This document shows, one piece after another, positions 9,006 to 17,577 of a stretch of DNA of 64,000 bases. How positions within the stretch are numbered: position 1 is the stretch's first letter; each line of letters opens with the position of its first letter. The stretch is from positions 124,001-188,000 of the forward strand of contig JBATLL010000070.1 in assembly GCA_049289295.1 (NCBI GenBank), given 5' to 3'. The notes beneath the pieces were generated by a model that ran no database searches, was not told the origin of the DNA, and saw nothing but the letters and a program-made list of their open reading frames with translations. The position numbers and the translations under genes are program-made. The DNA comes from BOKV01 sp049289295. Its GTDB lineage: Bacteria > Pseudomonadota > Alphaproteobacteria > Rhizobiales > Rhizobiaceae.

Positions 9006-9698
9006 ATGCAGGCCTTTTTTGAAGCATTTTTTGATCCGGCAAATCTCCCAGGCCATGTTTCCTATGTCCTGCTGATCATTTCCATGCTCATGCGCCAGAT
9101 GCACCTGCTACGCATGGTCGCCGTTTCGGCCGGGATATTCTCCGCGATCTACTACATTTCACTGGGTGATTCCGTTTCCTTCTTCTGGGAATGCGTGTTC
9201 ACCCTGGTCAACCTTGTGCAACTGCTCATCCTGTTTATCGAAAACCGGCTCGGCAAGTTTTCCGCCGAAGAACAGATGTTCATCGACACCGCCCTGCACG
9301 GGCTGGAACGCGTCCATGTGCGCCGCCTGCTGAAACTGGGAACATGGAGCGAACTGGCCGACGGGCAGGTGCTCATCAATGAAGACACGGTGCCCGATGG
9401 ACTGTTCTTCCTCGTCAATGGCAGTGCGCGCATCGAGCGCAAGAAACGCAAGGTCGGCATGGTCGGCCCTGGCGATTTCCTTGGTGAAATGAGTTACCTG
9501 ACCGGCAAGGATGCAACGGCAACGGTGACGAGTGTCACGCCGATCCGCTTCCTGACCTTCGACCGTGAAGCGTTGCGCTCGCATCTGGCGCGCAATATCG
9601 AGGTCCGTCAGGCAATCGAAGCCGGCTTCAACCGCAATCTCGTGGAAAAACTGGTCAATACCAATACCGGAAATCATGTTCGCCCGGAAATGGCGTGA
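9006..9698 (+). CDS. Popeye-like membrane protein with cyclic-nucleotide-binding domain
   Basis: A 230-residue protein: about three hydrophobic helices in residues 10-85, then a cyclic-nucleotide-binding fold (residues about 100-200). The order of three helices plus one CNBD is that of Popeye-domain proteins. The phosphate-binding cassette keeps FLGEMSYLTG, but the arginine that usually contacts the cyclic phosphate is missing (GKDATATV where canonical CNBDs have an R-[ST/A]-A). Ligand binding may therefore follow the Popeye mode or be lost. It stands alone between the rRNA methylase and a convergent secreted-protein gene. Confidence 0.75.
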   Translation: MQAFFEAFFDPANLPGHVSYVLLIISMLMRQMHLLRMVAVSAGIFSAIYYISLGDSVSFFWECVFTLVNLVQLLILFIENRLGKFSAEEQMFIDTALHGLERVHVRRLLKLGTWSELADGQVLINEDTVPDGLFFLVNGSARIERKKRKVGMVGPGDFLGEMSYLTGKDATATVTSVTPIRFLTFDREALRSHLARNIEVRQAIEAGFNRNLVEKLVNTNTGNHVRPEMA

Positions 9699-9707
9699 AA
9701 CGGGACT

Positions 9708-10136
9708 TCAGTTGAAATCCAGAATTTCCCGCCGCCAGCCCGACTGTGTACAGCCGGACTTTCTCACGGGTGCCTGGCCTTCCAGATGAATGGGCCCGCC
9801 GCTCGAACCGGCACCCGAACCGTACATGCCTTCGACCGGGAATTCCGCCGGTGCGCAACCGCGCTTGAACACGCGTGCCGTGCCTGCAATGAACTCGTTG
9901 CTGCCATCCGACGAGATGAAGCCGTCGAAGAAGAGCGTGCCGCGACCCACTCCCTGATTGGCAATGCCGGAGCGTGGGCTTTCATACCAGATTTTCAACT
10001 CGCCCAGGCAACGCTCCGCCCGCATCTGCGAACCATTGTGATTGTAGAAATAGGTCTCGCAGTCCGATGCGACAGCAGTTTCGCCGAAGCCCAGTGTTGC
10101 AAGAACCGCGATCGCGGCAAGTACTCTGTTTCTCAT
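9708..10136 (-). CDS. Small secreted protein of unknown function
   Basis: A 142-residue protein with a type I signal peptide (MRNRVLAAIAVLATLGFG, cleavage probably after AVAS) and four cysteines in the mature part that could form disulfides. I do not recognise a domain. The reading frame extends to 10202, but the ATG at 10136 follows CGAGGAGACCAGG, a strong ribosome site, and begins exactly at the signal peptide. Probably periplasmic. Convergent with the Popeye-like gene, with 9 bases between stops. Confidence 0.65.
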   Translation of the reverse strand: MRNRVLAAIAVLATLGFGETAVASDCETYFYNHNGSQMRAERCLGELKIWYESPRSGIANQGVGRGTLFFDGFISSDGSNEFIAGTARVFKRGCAPAEFPVEGMYGSGAGSSGGPIHLEGQAPVRKSGCTQSGWRREILDFN

Positions 10137-10296
10137 CCTGGTCTCCTCGGCTGTTCTGTAATGCCAGTGCTGTATCTGGCCGCTGAACCGGCGTGACCGC
10201 ACGCCATTTCGCCATCATGGGCAGCAGGCCATATTCCCAGCACCAACGGTCTGTGCCATTGTCCAGTATGCACGAAAGATCAGCGCTGTCAGGCTC

Positions 10297-10752
10297 ATGA
10301 ACTCCAGAAACGCCATCATTGCACTGTTTGTGGCCATGACGATTGCAGTCGGGTTTGGTTCAGCATTCCTTGCGCCGGTCACGCAATGGTATTTTGACCT
10401 GAACAGGCCGGGCTTCACGCCACCGCCCTGGCTGTTCGCGCCAGTCTGGACATTGCTCTATCTCATGATCGGCGCTGCAGGTGGCCTTGTCTGGCTCAAG
10501 GCCCCGCGATCCGCCGCCATGTGGCTATGGTTCGCCCAGTTGGGTCTGAACGGCCTGTGGAGCATCATCTTCTTCCGGATGCGCAATCTCGATCTCGCCG
10601 TGCTCGTGATCCTCGCCCTCATTCTCGTCATACTGGCTTTCATCCGGACAAGCTGGCAGCCCGAAAGGCTTGCTGCCCTGCTGTTTGTTCCCTATGCCCT
10701 GTGGGTCGGCTTCGCGACGCTCCTCAACATATCATTCGCGGCGCTCAACTGA
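10297..10752 (+). CDS. tspO: TspO/MBR family tryptophan-rich sensory protein
   Basis: A 151-residue protein with five membrane helices. The family pattern is clear: NRPGFTPPPWLFAPVWTLLYLMIG between helices 1 and 2, then LNGLWSIIFF and a final FATLLNISFAALN. Bacterial TspO binds porphyrins and tetrapyrrole intermediates and affects pigment and stress responses. The next gene starts 3 bases after its stop, suggesting coupling with mtnN. Confidence 0.9.
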   Translation: MNSRNAIIALFVAMTIAVGFGSAFLAPVTQWYFDLNRPGFTPPPWLFAPVWTLLYLMIGAAGGLVWLKAPRSAAMWLWFAQLGLNGLWSIIFFRMRNLDLAVLVILALILVILAFIRTSWQPERLAALLFVPYALWVGFATLLNISFAALN

Positions 10753-10755
10753 ACG

Positions 10756-11391
10756 ATGGATGGCCTGGAACGCATAGCGGGCAAGAGCGTCCTGTTCGCC
10801 ATGGCTGTGGAAGCCGAATATGGGCCACATCTGCGCCAGCGGTTCGTTCCGCTGATGACCGGTGTCGGACCTGTCGAAGCTGCGGTTTCGATTTCTGCAA
10901 CCCTGGCTCGCCTGAAATCGCAGTCAGCCCTGCCTGATCTGGTCGTGTCACTGGGGTCCGCAGGATCTGCGAAACTTGAACAGGCCCAGGTCTATCAGGC
11001 GGTTTCGGTCGCCTATCGTGACATGGATGCCTCGCCGCTTGGTTTTGAAAAAGGGCTTACACCCTTCCTTGATCTTCCCGCCGTCATCGACTTGCCGCTG
11101 CATATTGCTGGCGTTCCAGTCGCAACCCTGTCCAGCGGCGCAAACATAGTTTCCGGGGCAGCATATGGTGCAATCGGGGCCGACATGGTCGACATGGAAA
11201 CCTACGCGGTCAAGCGCGCCTGCATGGTCCATGACGTTCCGCTGGTCGGCCTGCGCGGCATATCAGACGGCGCAAAAGAGCTTGCTCATGTTGACGACTG
11301 GACGCAATATCTGCACGTCGTGGATGAGCGGCTTGCTGCTGCCGTGGATCGCTTGGCCGAAGCCATGGCAACCGGATTTCTCGACGGGTAA
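10756..11391 (+). CDS. mtnN: 5'-methylthioadenosine/S-adenosylhomocysteine nucleosidase
   Basis: A 211-residue purine nucleoside phosphorylase-fold enzyme that removes adenine from methylthioadenosine and S-adenosylhomocysteine. Visible motifs are FAMAVEAEYG at the N-terminus, the LGSAGS turn, the MVDMETYAV substrate-binding stretch with the conserved ME, and GLRGISDGA with the catalytic aspartate. Short relative to the E. coli enzyme (232) but typical of the rhizobial version. Confidence 0.85.
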   Translation: MDGLERIAGKSVLFAMAVEAEYGPHLRQRFVPLMTGVGPVEAAVSISATLARLKSQSALPDLVVSLGSAGSAKLEQAQVYQAVSVAYRDMDASPLGFEKGLTPFLDLPAVIDLPLHIAGVPVATLSSGANIVSGAAYGAIGADMVDMETYAVKRACMVHDVPLVGLRGISDGAKELAHVDDWTQYLHVVDERLAAAVDRLAEAMATGFLDG

Positions 11392-11425
11392 CTGCTTTCC
11401 GTGTCCTGGGAAAGGGGAGTGAAGC

Positions 11426-12421
11426 ATGCCAAGAATTACGCTTGATCTCGACGATCTGGTAGCAAAGGGCAAGCTGTCTCCCGAGGAAGCCGAGCGTCTT
11501 TCCAGCCTCGCGGTCACCGGCGGCGGGCTCACCATTCTCATTCAGGCCCTGACAATTCTGGGGGCGCTTGCCATGGCGGCAGGCGTTATCGTTCTCAAGC
11601 CCGATCCGACAACGGGCATGGTCCTGGCCGTGCTTGCACTCGGTTTTGCCACCTATCTTCATTATGCTTGGCGCGACAGTCTGTGGGTCCTGGCAAGCGG
11701 CATTGCGATTGCAGGCACATTCGGATTGGCCGGATCACTGGCCATGCAGATGGACGGTGTCCTGCCGGCCATGGGCATCAACGCGCTCGCCACCCTCATC
11801 TTTCTCGCCGCAGCGCTGGTCTTCCAGTCAAGATTCCTCATTGCCTTTGTTCCCCTTGGCATTGCCGCCATTCTCGGGTCGAATACAGCCTATTGGCACG
11901 CGGCCTATGCGATATTCGTTCGCGAACCCACACTCACGGCCCTGGCATTTGCAGTTCTTGCAATTGGGCTGTTCGCCGCGTCACCAAGGCTGGGCTCGAT
12001 TGCTGCCGGCATGGCGACGGTTGCGGCACGCATGTCCTGGATCATCATGAATTTCGGTTTCTGGGTAGGATCGCTCTGGGGCGATTATGTCGGCGAGCAT
12101 TTCATGGTGACTGGCGACAGCTGGGACCAGAATCGCGAGGCGCTCAAAGCATGGCGCGAGGTTGCCCTGTTCATCCCCGACTACATGTTCGTCATCGCAT
12201 GGGCACTGGCTTCTGTCGCGACCATCATCCTGTTCCGCAACAACCGCTTTGCGGTCAATGCATCAATCACCTTTCTTGCGATCAATGCATATACACAGTT
12301 CTTCGAGCGTTTCGCCGACAATCCGCTGACACTCATTCTGGGCGGGGCGAGTCTTCTGCTCTTCGCCTTCGGTCTTTTTCATTTCGATCGCTGGGCTTCA
12401 GCCCGCCGCCAGGAACAGTGA
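11426..12421 (+). CDS. DUF2157 domain membrane protein
   Basis: A 331-residue protein with a soluble N-terminus of about 40 residues (LVAKGKLSPEEAERL, the usual DUF2157 opening) followed by about eight hydrophobic helices. Function is unknown for the family. Good ribosome site (AAAGGGGAGTGAAGC). It is placed between mtnN and guaA without obvious functional link. Confidence 0.7.
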   Translation: MPRITLDLDDLVAKGKLSPEEAERLSSLAVTGGGLTILIQALTILGALAMAAGVIVLKPDPTTGMVLAVLALGFATYLHYAWRDSLWVLASGIAIAGTFGLAGSLAMQMDGVLPAMGINALATLIFLAAALVFQSRFLIAFVPLGIAAILGSNTAYWHAAYAIFVREPTLTALAFAVLAIGLFAASPRLGSIAAGMATVAARMSWIIMNFGFWVGSLWGDYVGEHFMVTGDSWDQNREALKAWREVALFIPDYMFVIAWALASVATIILFRNNRFAVNASITFLAINAYTQFFERFADNPLTLILGGASLLLFAFGLFHFDRWASARRQEQ

Positions 12422-12491
12422 CGTGGGCCGTCAACAATTGAATCGGCCCATGCCGGATTGCCGCGTTGCGCCGACTCATCTTTTTGCATAA

Positions 12492-14063
12492 ATGCTGGCC
12501 ATGACAAGCAAAGCGCATCCCGACACCGTCCTCATCATCGACTTTGGCTCCCAGGTCACGCAGCTCATCGCGCGGCGCGTGCGCGAGACCGGTGTCTATT
12601 GCGAGATCGTTCCCTTCCAGTCCGCAGAAGCCGGTTTTGCCCGTCTCCAGCCAAAGGCGGTGATCCTGTCAGGCGGTCCGGCCTCGACCACTGAAATGGG
12701 CAGCCCGCGCGCGCCGCAAGTGGTCTTCGACAGCGGGCTTCCGGTGCTCGGCATCTGCTACGGGCAGATGACCATGTGTGTGCAGATGGGCGGCAGGGCG
12801 GAAGGCTCCGACCATCGCGAATTTGGCCGTGCCTATGTCGAGGTGCTGAAGGATTGCCCGCTCTTTGACGGCGTATGGAGCGCGGGCGAGCGCCATCAGG
12901 TCTGGATGAGCCATGGTGACCGCGTGATCGCACTGCCCGAGGGCTTCGAGATACTGGGCCGTTCCGAGGGCGCGCCTTATGCGATTTTCGGCAATCAAGC
13001 CAAAAAGACCTATGGATTGATGTTCCACCCGGAAGTCGTGCACACGCCGGATGGAGCCAGGCTCATTGCCAATTTCGTGCACAAGGTGGCCGGCATCGAA
13101 GGCGACTGGTCCATGGCGGCCTATCGCAAGGAAATGGTACAGAAAATCCGTGACCAGGTTGGCGACGGCAAGGTTATCTGCGCCTTGTCGGGCGGCGTTG
13201 ACTCCTCGGTGGCCGCCCTGCTGATCAACGAGGCCATCGGTGACCAGCTGACCTGCATCCTTGTTGACCATGGGCTGATGCGCAAGGACGAGGCCAGGGC
13301 AGTGGTCACAATGTTCGAGGAGCATTACGACCTCAGTCTCAAGCTGGTCGATGCATCCGAACGCTTCATCTCGGCACTGGAAGGCGAAAGCGATCCCGAA
13401 AAGAAGCGCAAGACCATTGGCAGGCTGTTCATCGAGGTGTTCGAGGAAGAGGCAACCGCCATTGGCGGAGCAGCTTTCCTGGCGCAGGGAACGCTGTACC
13501 CGGATGTCATCGAAAGCGTTTCCTTCACCGGCGGGCCCTCGGTCACGATCAAGTCACACCACAATGTCGGCGGTCTGCCCGAGCGCATGAACATGCAGCT
13601 GGTCGAGCCGTTGCGCGAACTCTTCAAGGATGAAGTGCGCCTGCTTGGACGTGAACTGGGCCTTCCCGACCATTTCATCGCCCGCCATCCATTTCCTGGT
13701 CCAGGTCTGGCGATCCGCTGTCCGGGTGGCATCACCCGCGACAAGCTCCGCATCCTTCAGGAGGCCGACGCGATCTATCTCGATGAGATTCGCAAGGCCG
13801 GTCTGTACGACGCGATCTGGCAGGCCTTTGCCGTGTTGCTGCCGGTTCAAACGGTCGGCGTGATGGGTGATGGGCGGACATACGAGTTTGTCTGCGCCCT
13901 GCGCGCCGTCACCTCGGTCGACGGCATGACGGCCGACTTCTATCATTTCGACATGGATTTCCTCGGCCGCGCCGCAACGAGGATCATCAACGAGGTCCGC
14001 GGCATCAACCGTGTGGTCTATGATGTAACCAGCAAGCCACCTGGAACCATCGAGTGGGAGTGA
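12492..14063 (+). CDS. guaA: GMP synthase (glutamine-hydrolysing)
   Basis: Converts XMP to GMP using glutamine and ATP. At 523 residues it has the class I amidotransferase domain (GICYGQ nucleophile elbow, MFHPEVVHT histidine-glutamate), the ATP-pyrophosphatase loop SGGVDSS, and the dimerisation domain ending in the invariant PPGTIEWE. A second in-frame ATG lies 9 bases in. The 3' end of guaA is a known attachment site for genomic islands, and an integrase remnant starts 226 bases downstream. Confidence 0.97.
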   Translation: MLAMTSKAHPDTVLIIDFGSQVTQLIARRVRETGVYCEIVPFQSAEAGFARLQPKAVILSGGPASTTEMGSPRAPQVVFDSGLPVLGICYGQMTMCVQMGGRAEGSDHREFGRAYVEVLKDCPLFDGVWSAGERHQVWMSHGDRVIALPEGFEILGRSEGAPYAIFGNQAKKTYGLMFHPEVVHTPDGARLIANFVHKVAGIEGDWSMAAYRKEMVQKIRDQVGDGKVICALSGGVDSSVAALLINEAIGDQLTCILVDHGLMRKDEARAVVTMFEEHYDLSLKLVDASERFISALEGESDPEKKRKTIGRLFIEVFEEEATAIGGAAFLAQGTLYPDVIESVSFTGGPSVTIKSHHNVGGLPERMNMQLVEPLRELFKDEVRLLGRELGLPDHFIARHPFPGPGLAIRCPGGITRDKLRILQEADAIYLDEIRKAGLYDAIWQAFAVLLPVQTVGVMGDGRTYEFVCALRAVTSVDGMTADFYHFDMDFLGRAATRIINEVRGINRVVYDVTSKPPGTIEWE

Positions 14064-14288
14064 TCCGGGCTTGGCTGGGTCTTCCTCCGCGTTGATCGGA
14101 AATCTCACAAGCAGCTGATATCATAGATTTTTCCACGGCAATCCACTGGCAGAAAATTGATGCCATCGCGGGGTGGCTGAAATTTCTGACGGTATTTTCG
14201 GAAGCGAACCCACTGAATTCATTGAGAAATCAACATGAAAACAGCCCTGAAAAGGGCCGACGGTATACTATTGCCGAAAGGAGGCCAT

Positions 14289-14363
14289 ATGCTCAACGAT
14301 ACAGGGTCTAAATATCTGAAATCAAAAGCAAAGCCATACCAGGTGTCCCCGAGCCACCGCTGA
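14289..14363 (+). pseudogene. Tyrosine integrase N-terminal stub (island remnant)
   Basis: A 24-codon reading frame opening with MLNDTGSKYLKSKAKPYQVS and ending at TGA. This matches the start of the arm-binding domain (DUF4102 type) of P4-like island integrases, which usually reads M-L-x-D-T-x-I-x-x-L-K-P-x-x-K-P-Y-K-V-S-D. It has an excellent ribosome site (AAAGGAGGCC). The rest of the integrase is gone. Position just after guaA is where such an integrase is expected. Confidence 0.6.
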
Positions 14364-14481
14364 ATGCGCCTCTTCAGTGCCGAGGCTGGAGGGAGATACG
14401 TCCCATATGGCCGCGTGTTTCAACCCGCTTGGATGGTCGGCCTGACTTCCCTGTCAGCCAGGTTGGCCAACATGCCAATGT

Positions 14482-14730
14482 TCATGATTGCGCGAGCAGC
14501 TTGCCGAGCGCCATTCTGTCTATCGTGTCGACGGCCGTGCGTGGCATGTTCTCGACAGATGTCACTTTCTTCGGAACCTTGAAATCTGCCAGACGTGCTG
14601 AACACCAGCTCATGACATCAGCATGTTTCAAATCGGTGGATAGCTCCAGAAAGGCATTAACGGTCTGTGCGTCATTGTCCTCCAGCATGGCTGCCCTGTG
14701 ACGGAACACCGCGAAACCCAGCTTTGACAT
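14482..14730 (-). pseudogene. C-terminal fragment of an AMP-dependent acyl-CoA ligase
   Basis: An 82-residue frame resembling the end of the AMP-binding_C domain: WCSARLADFKVPKKVTSVENMPRTAVDTIDR. Intact enzymes read A-x-x-K-x-P-x-x-x-x-F-V-x-x-L-P-R-x-x-x-G-K-I-x-R; here the catalytic G-K is lost (VDTID). No adenylate-binding part is found upstream (to the right), so this is a decayed fragment in the region after guaA. Confidence 0.55.
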
Positions 14731-14893
14731 CGCGAATCTGCGAGCTGACTGTCGTATGATGCGACGGGTCGCAATCCCGCCCGAACGAATCCTTGATATC
14801 GAAAAGCTCTGCGACTGATATCATCGGGGATCAGCGGCGATTACCTGGTGTTGGCCAGGATGCGGCCCTATCTATGAGGGGCTAACGGGAGGC

Positions 14894-15004
14894 ATGACCA
14901 TGGAATGTTTCCGGATTGACGAAAGTGGCTACTCCGCCTTCGAGAACCCGCGCTTGCGCGGGAAGTCCTTGGCCTCTCCGGTGATCCCCAGTCACCCCGA
15001 ATAG
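14894..15004 (+). pseudogene. Possible DUF3800 N-terminal remnant
   Basis: A 36-codon frame with a good ribosome site (CGGGAGGC) starting MTMECFRIDESGYSAFE. The I-D-E-S-G motif near the N-terminus is the hallmark of DUF3800 (predicted nuclease-fold) proteins, but the frame stops after 36 residues. It fits the decayed accessory DNA after guaA. Could also be a chance frame. Confidence 0.3.
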
Positions 15005-15050
15005 CCCTCCAGGCACCCCTCCGCAATCGCTCTGGCGGCACGCTTGATTT

Positions 15051-16184
15051 CTAGCCTTTGCCACCATCATTTCCTGGTGGTCCGCCTTCGTCCCCGAGCG
15101 CTGGCACGGCTCCATACTCCCTTTTCTCTTCGGCAAGGATCGGGCCGGGCGCGGGCATCGATACAGGCCCATTCGGCGTGTCGATCGTGATGCGGCGCAG
15201 GTGAGGGTGCCTTGAAAGCCTTTCCATGTCGGCCACCGTGGCAAAGGCAATGTCGGCCTTGAGCAGCGCGGCTTGCACCTGCTTCGCGTCGAACCTGGCG
15301 AACCCGGCTGCGACAGTCGCATCGGTTTCGCCACGGTTTGCCACCCGCGCAATATTTGTCGCGAACCGCGGATCCTCACCAAGGTCCTCACGCCCCAGAA
15401 ACGCCCGGCACAGCTTCACCCATTCGCGATCACTCTGAATGGAAATCAGGATGTCTTCACCGTCCCTGGTCTTGAAGACACCATATGGCGCGATGGAAGG
15501 ATGGGCCATGCCGACGCGCCTTGGTGTGTTGCCCGCCTCATGGTTGAGCAGCGGAACTGTCAGCCATTCAGCCATCACGTCGAACATCGAGACCGAAATC
15601 GCGGCGCCGCGCCTGGTTGCCGAACGGCGGATCAGCGCTTCCAGGATCGCCGAGTAGGCTGCTGCCCCAGTGGCGATATCCACGACTGACACGCCAACAC
15701 GCGAAGGTTCCGAAGGACCGCCGGTTATCGAGCACAGGCCCGATTCTGCCTGGATCAGCAGGTCATAGGCCTTGCGGTCGACCATCGGCCCGCTTTCGCC
15801 ATAGCCGCTGATGGAACAGATGATTAGCGAAGGATAATCCTGCGAAAGCCGCGCAGTGCCAAATCCAAGTCGCTCCATCACGCCATGCCGCAGGTTCTGC
15901 ACCAGGACATCGCAACTGGAAATCAACGCTTCCAGTGCTGCCTTGCCTTGGGCGGTGGACAGATCGGCGACCTTCGAGCGCTTGCCCCGGTTGAGCCAGA
16001 CAAAGTAGCTCGACTGGCCATTGGCAGCGGTATCATAGCCACGCGCGAAATCGCCTTCCGGGCGTTCGATCTTCACGACATCTGCGCCAGCATCCGCCAG
16101 CCGGGCGGTGCAATAGGGAGCGGCAACCGCCTGCTCGACACTGACGACCTTCAGGCCGTGAAGGGGGGGCGCACTGGGTTCCAT
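15051..16184 (-). CDS. Class III (CaiB/BaiF) CoA-transferase
   Basis: A 377-residue family III CoA-transferase, which moves CoA between acyl-CoA and a free acid. It shows the N-terminal LKVVSVEQAVAAPYCTARLADAGADVVKIE block, the catalytic-aspartate region (KAYDLLIQAESG) and GAAYSAILEALIRR. The acyl-CoA dehydrogenase stop and this ATG overlap (TGATG), so the two are co-translated. The paired acyl-CoA dehydrogenase suggests activation of an acid before oxidation; the substrate is unknown. Confidence 0.88.
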   Translation of the reverse strand: MEPSAPPLHGLKVVSVEQAVAAPYCTARLADAGADVVKIERPEGDFARGYDTAANGQSSYFVWLNRGKRSKVADLSTAQGKAALEALISSCDVLVQNLRHGVMERLGFGTARLSQDYPSLIICSISGYGESGPMVDRKAYDLLIQAESGLCSITGGPSEPSRVGVSVVDIATGAAAYSAILEALIRRSATRRGAAISVSMFDVMAEWLTVPLLNHEAGNTPRRVGMAHPSIAPYGVFKTRDGEDILISIQSDREWVKLCRAFLGREDLGEDPRFATNIARVANRGETDATVAAGFARFDAKQVQAALLKADIAFATVADMERLSRHPHLRRITIDTPNGPVSMPAPGPILAEEKREYGAVPALGDEGGPPGNDGGKG

Positions 16185-17347
16185 CAAAAAGACCTGGGCA
16201 GTCCGAGAACATGCTCGGCGATGTAGCTGAGTATCAGGTTGGTCGAGATCGGCGCGACCTGATAAAGGCGCGTTTCGCGGAACTTGCGCTCCACATCATA
16301 TTCTGCAGCAAAACCATAGCCGCCATGAAATTGCAGGCAGGCATTGGCCGCTTCCCAACTGGCCTTGGCCGCGAGATATTTGGCCATGTTCGCTTCGGTT
16401 CCGCACGGCTGGTTGCTGTCGAAAAGCGCACACGCCCTGAACCGCATGAGGCTAGCCGCCTCAACCTCGATAAAGGCTTCTGCTATCGGGAATTGCACGC
16501 CCTGATTCTGGCCGATCGGTCGGCCGAAAACCATCCGCTCGCAGGCATATTTCGAGACCTTGTCGACAAACCAGTAGCCATCGCCAATGCACTCGGCGGC
16601 AATCAGCGTTCGCTCGGCATTGAGGCCGGTCAGGATGTATTTGAACCCCTGGCCTTCCTCGCCGATGAGGTTTTCCGCCGGAATTTCGAGATTGTCGAAA
16701 AACAGTTCGCTTGTCTCGTGATTGACCATGTTGCGAATGGGCCGCATGGTCATCCCGCCTTTCAACGCATCGTGAATATCAACGAGGAAGATCGACAGGC
16801 CCTCGGATTTCTTTTTCACGTCAGCAAGCGCAGTGGTGCGCGCCAGCAGGATCATCAGATCTGAATGCTGGACACGGCTGATCCACACTTTCTGGCCGTT
16901 CACGACATAACGGTCGCCTTTCCTGACGGCTGTCGTTTTCAACTGGGTTGTGTCGGTACCTGTCGTCGGCTCGGTCACGCCCATCGACTGCAGGCGCAAT
17001 TCGCCGGCGGCAATTTTCGGCAGATATCTGAGCCGCTGCTCCTTGGAGCCATGCCGCACCAGCGTGTTCATGTTGTACATCTGGCCGTGGCAAGCGCCGG
17101 AATTGCCACCGCACCGGTTGATCTCCTCCATGATGACGGAAGCCTCGGCCAGCCCCAGCCCCGAGCCGCCATATTCTTCAGGAATGAGCGCTGCCATCCA
17201 TCCCGCTTTTGTCAGCGCATCGACAAATTCTTCCGGGTAGCCGCGCACTTCGTCGACATTGCGATGGTACTCATCCGGAAACCCGGCGCACAGCGCTCGA
17301 ACCCCGTCACGAATGTCCTGATATTTCTCAGTTGCCTTCCCGCTCAT
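16184..17347 (-). CDS. Acyl-CoA dehydrogenase
   Basis: A 387-residue flavoprotein dehydrogenase. Motifs include MGVTEPTTGTDTTQLKTTA (FAD/substrate loop), GQKVWISRVQHSDLMI, the NLIGEEGQGFKYI segment and the C-terminal QFHGGYGFAAEYDVERKFRETR. The frame is open to 17404, but ATG at 17347 matches the usual family length. It oxidises an acyl-CoA to the 2-enoyl-CoA. First gene of a two-gene unit with the CoA-transferase; a MmgE/PrpD gene is divergent. Confidence 0.88.
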   Translation of the reverse strand: MSGKATEKYQDIRDGVRALCAGFPDEYHRNVDEVRGYPEEFVDALTKAGWMAALIPEEYGGSGLGLAEASVIMEEINRCGGNSGACHGQMYNMNTLVRHGSKEQRLRYLPKIAAGELRLQSMGVTEPTTGTDTTQLKTTAVRKGDRYVVNGQKVWISRVQHSDLMILLARTTALADVKKKSEGLSIFLVDIHDALKGGMTMRPIRNMVNHETSELFFDNLEIPAENLIGEEGQGFKYILTGLNAERTLIAAECIGDGYWFVDKVSKYACERMVFGRPIGQNQGVQFPIAEAFIEVEAASLMRFRACALFDSNQPCGTEANMAKYLAAKASWEAANACLQFHGGYGFAAEYDVERKFRETRLYQVAPISTNLILSYIAEHVLGLPRSF

Positions 17348-17577
17348 CTTCGGTTCCAACCAGTCATTGACGCAACGCCAAACCGCGTTGCAATTCACCG
17401 CCAACCTGTATGACCCAAACCGATCGCTCCGGCAAACACAGGATTTTCCATTGCCGGCAATTCAGCCTGTACAGCAGCGTGAACATGTTTTCGTAGGCTC
17501 GATAAGTGATTGCCTATCATCGGCAGACGGTCAGTTTTCCTCTATGCTATTGTCACCTTGAACGGGATTGAACAGAC

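Larger units (their letters stand above)
14064..15050. other. Decayed intergenic region after guaA
   Basis: Nearly 1 kb without an intact gene. It is visibly more AT-rich at its left end than the flanking genes and holds three gene fragments (integrase, acyl-CoA ligase, DUF3800-like). It also carries a short perfect inverted repeat, CCCGCGC-TT-GCGCGGG, near 14947-14962. I found no second copy of the guaA 3' end that would mark the distal attachment site. Confidence 0.6.

Noticed and set aside
14880..14965. Short inverted repeat CCCGCGC-TT-GCGCGGG as an insertion-sequence end
   Set aside because: No partner repeat or transposase is nearby; it is a single GC-rich palindrome.
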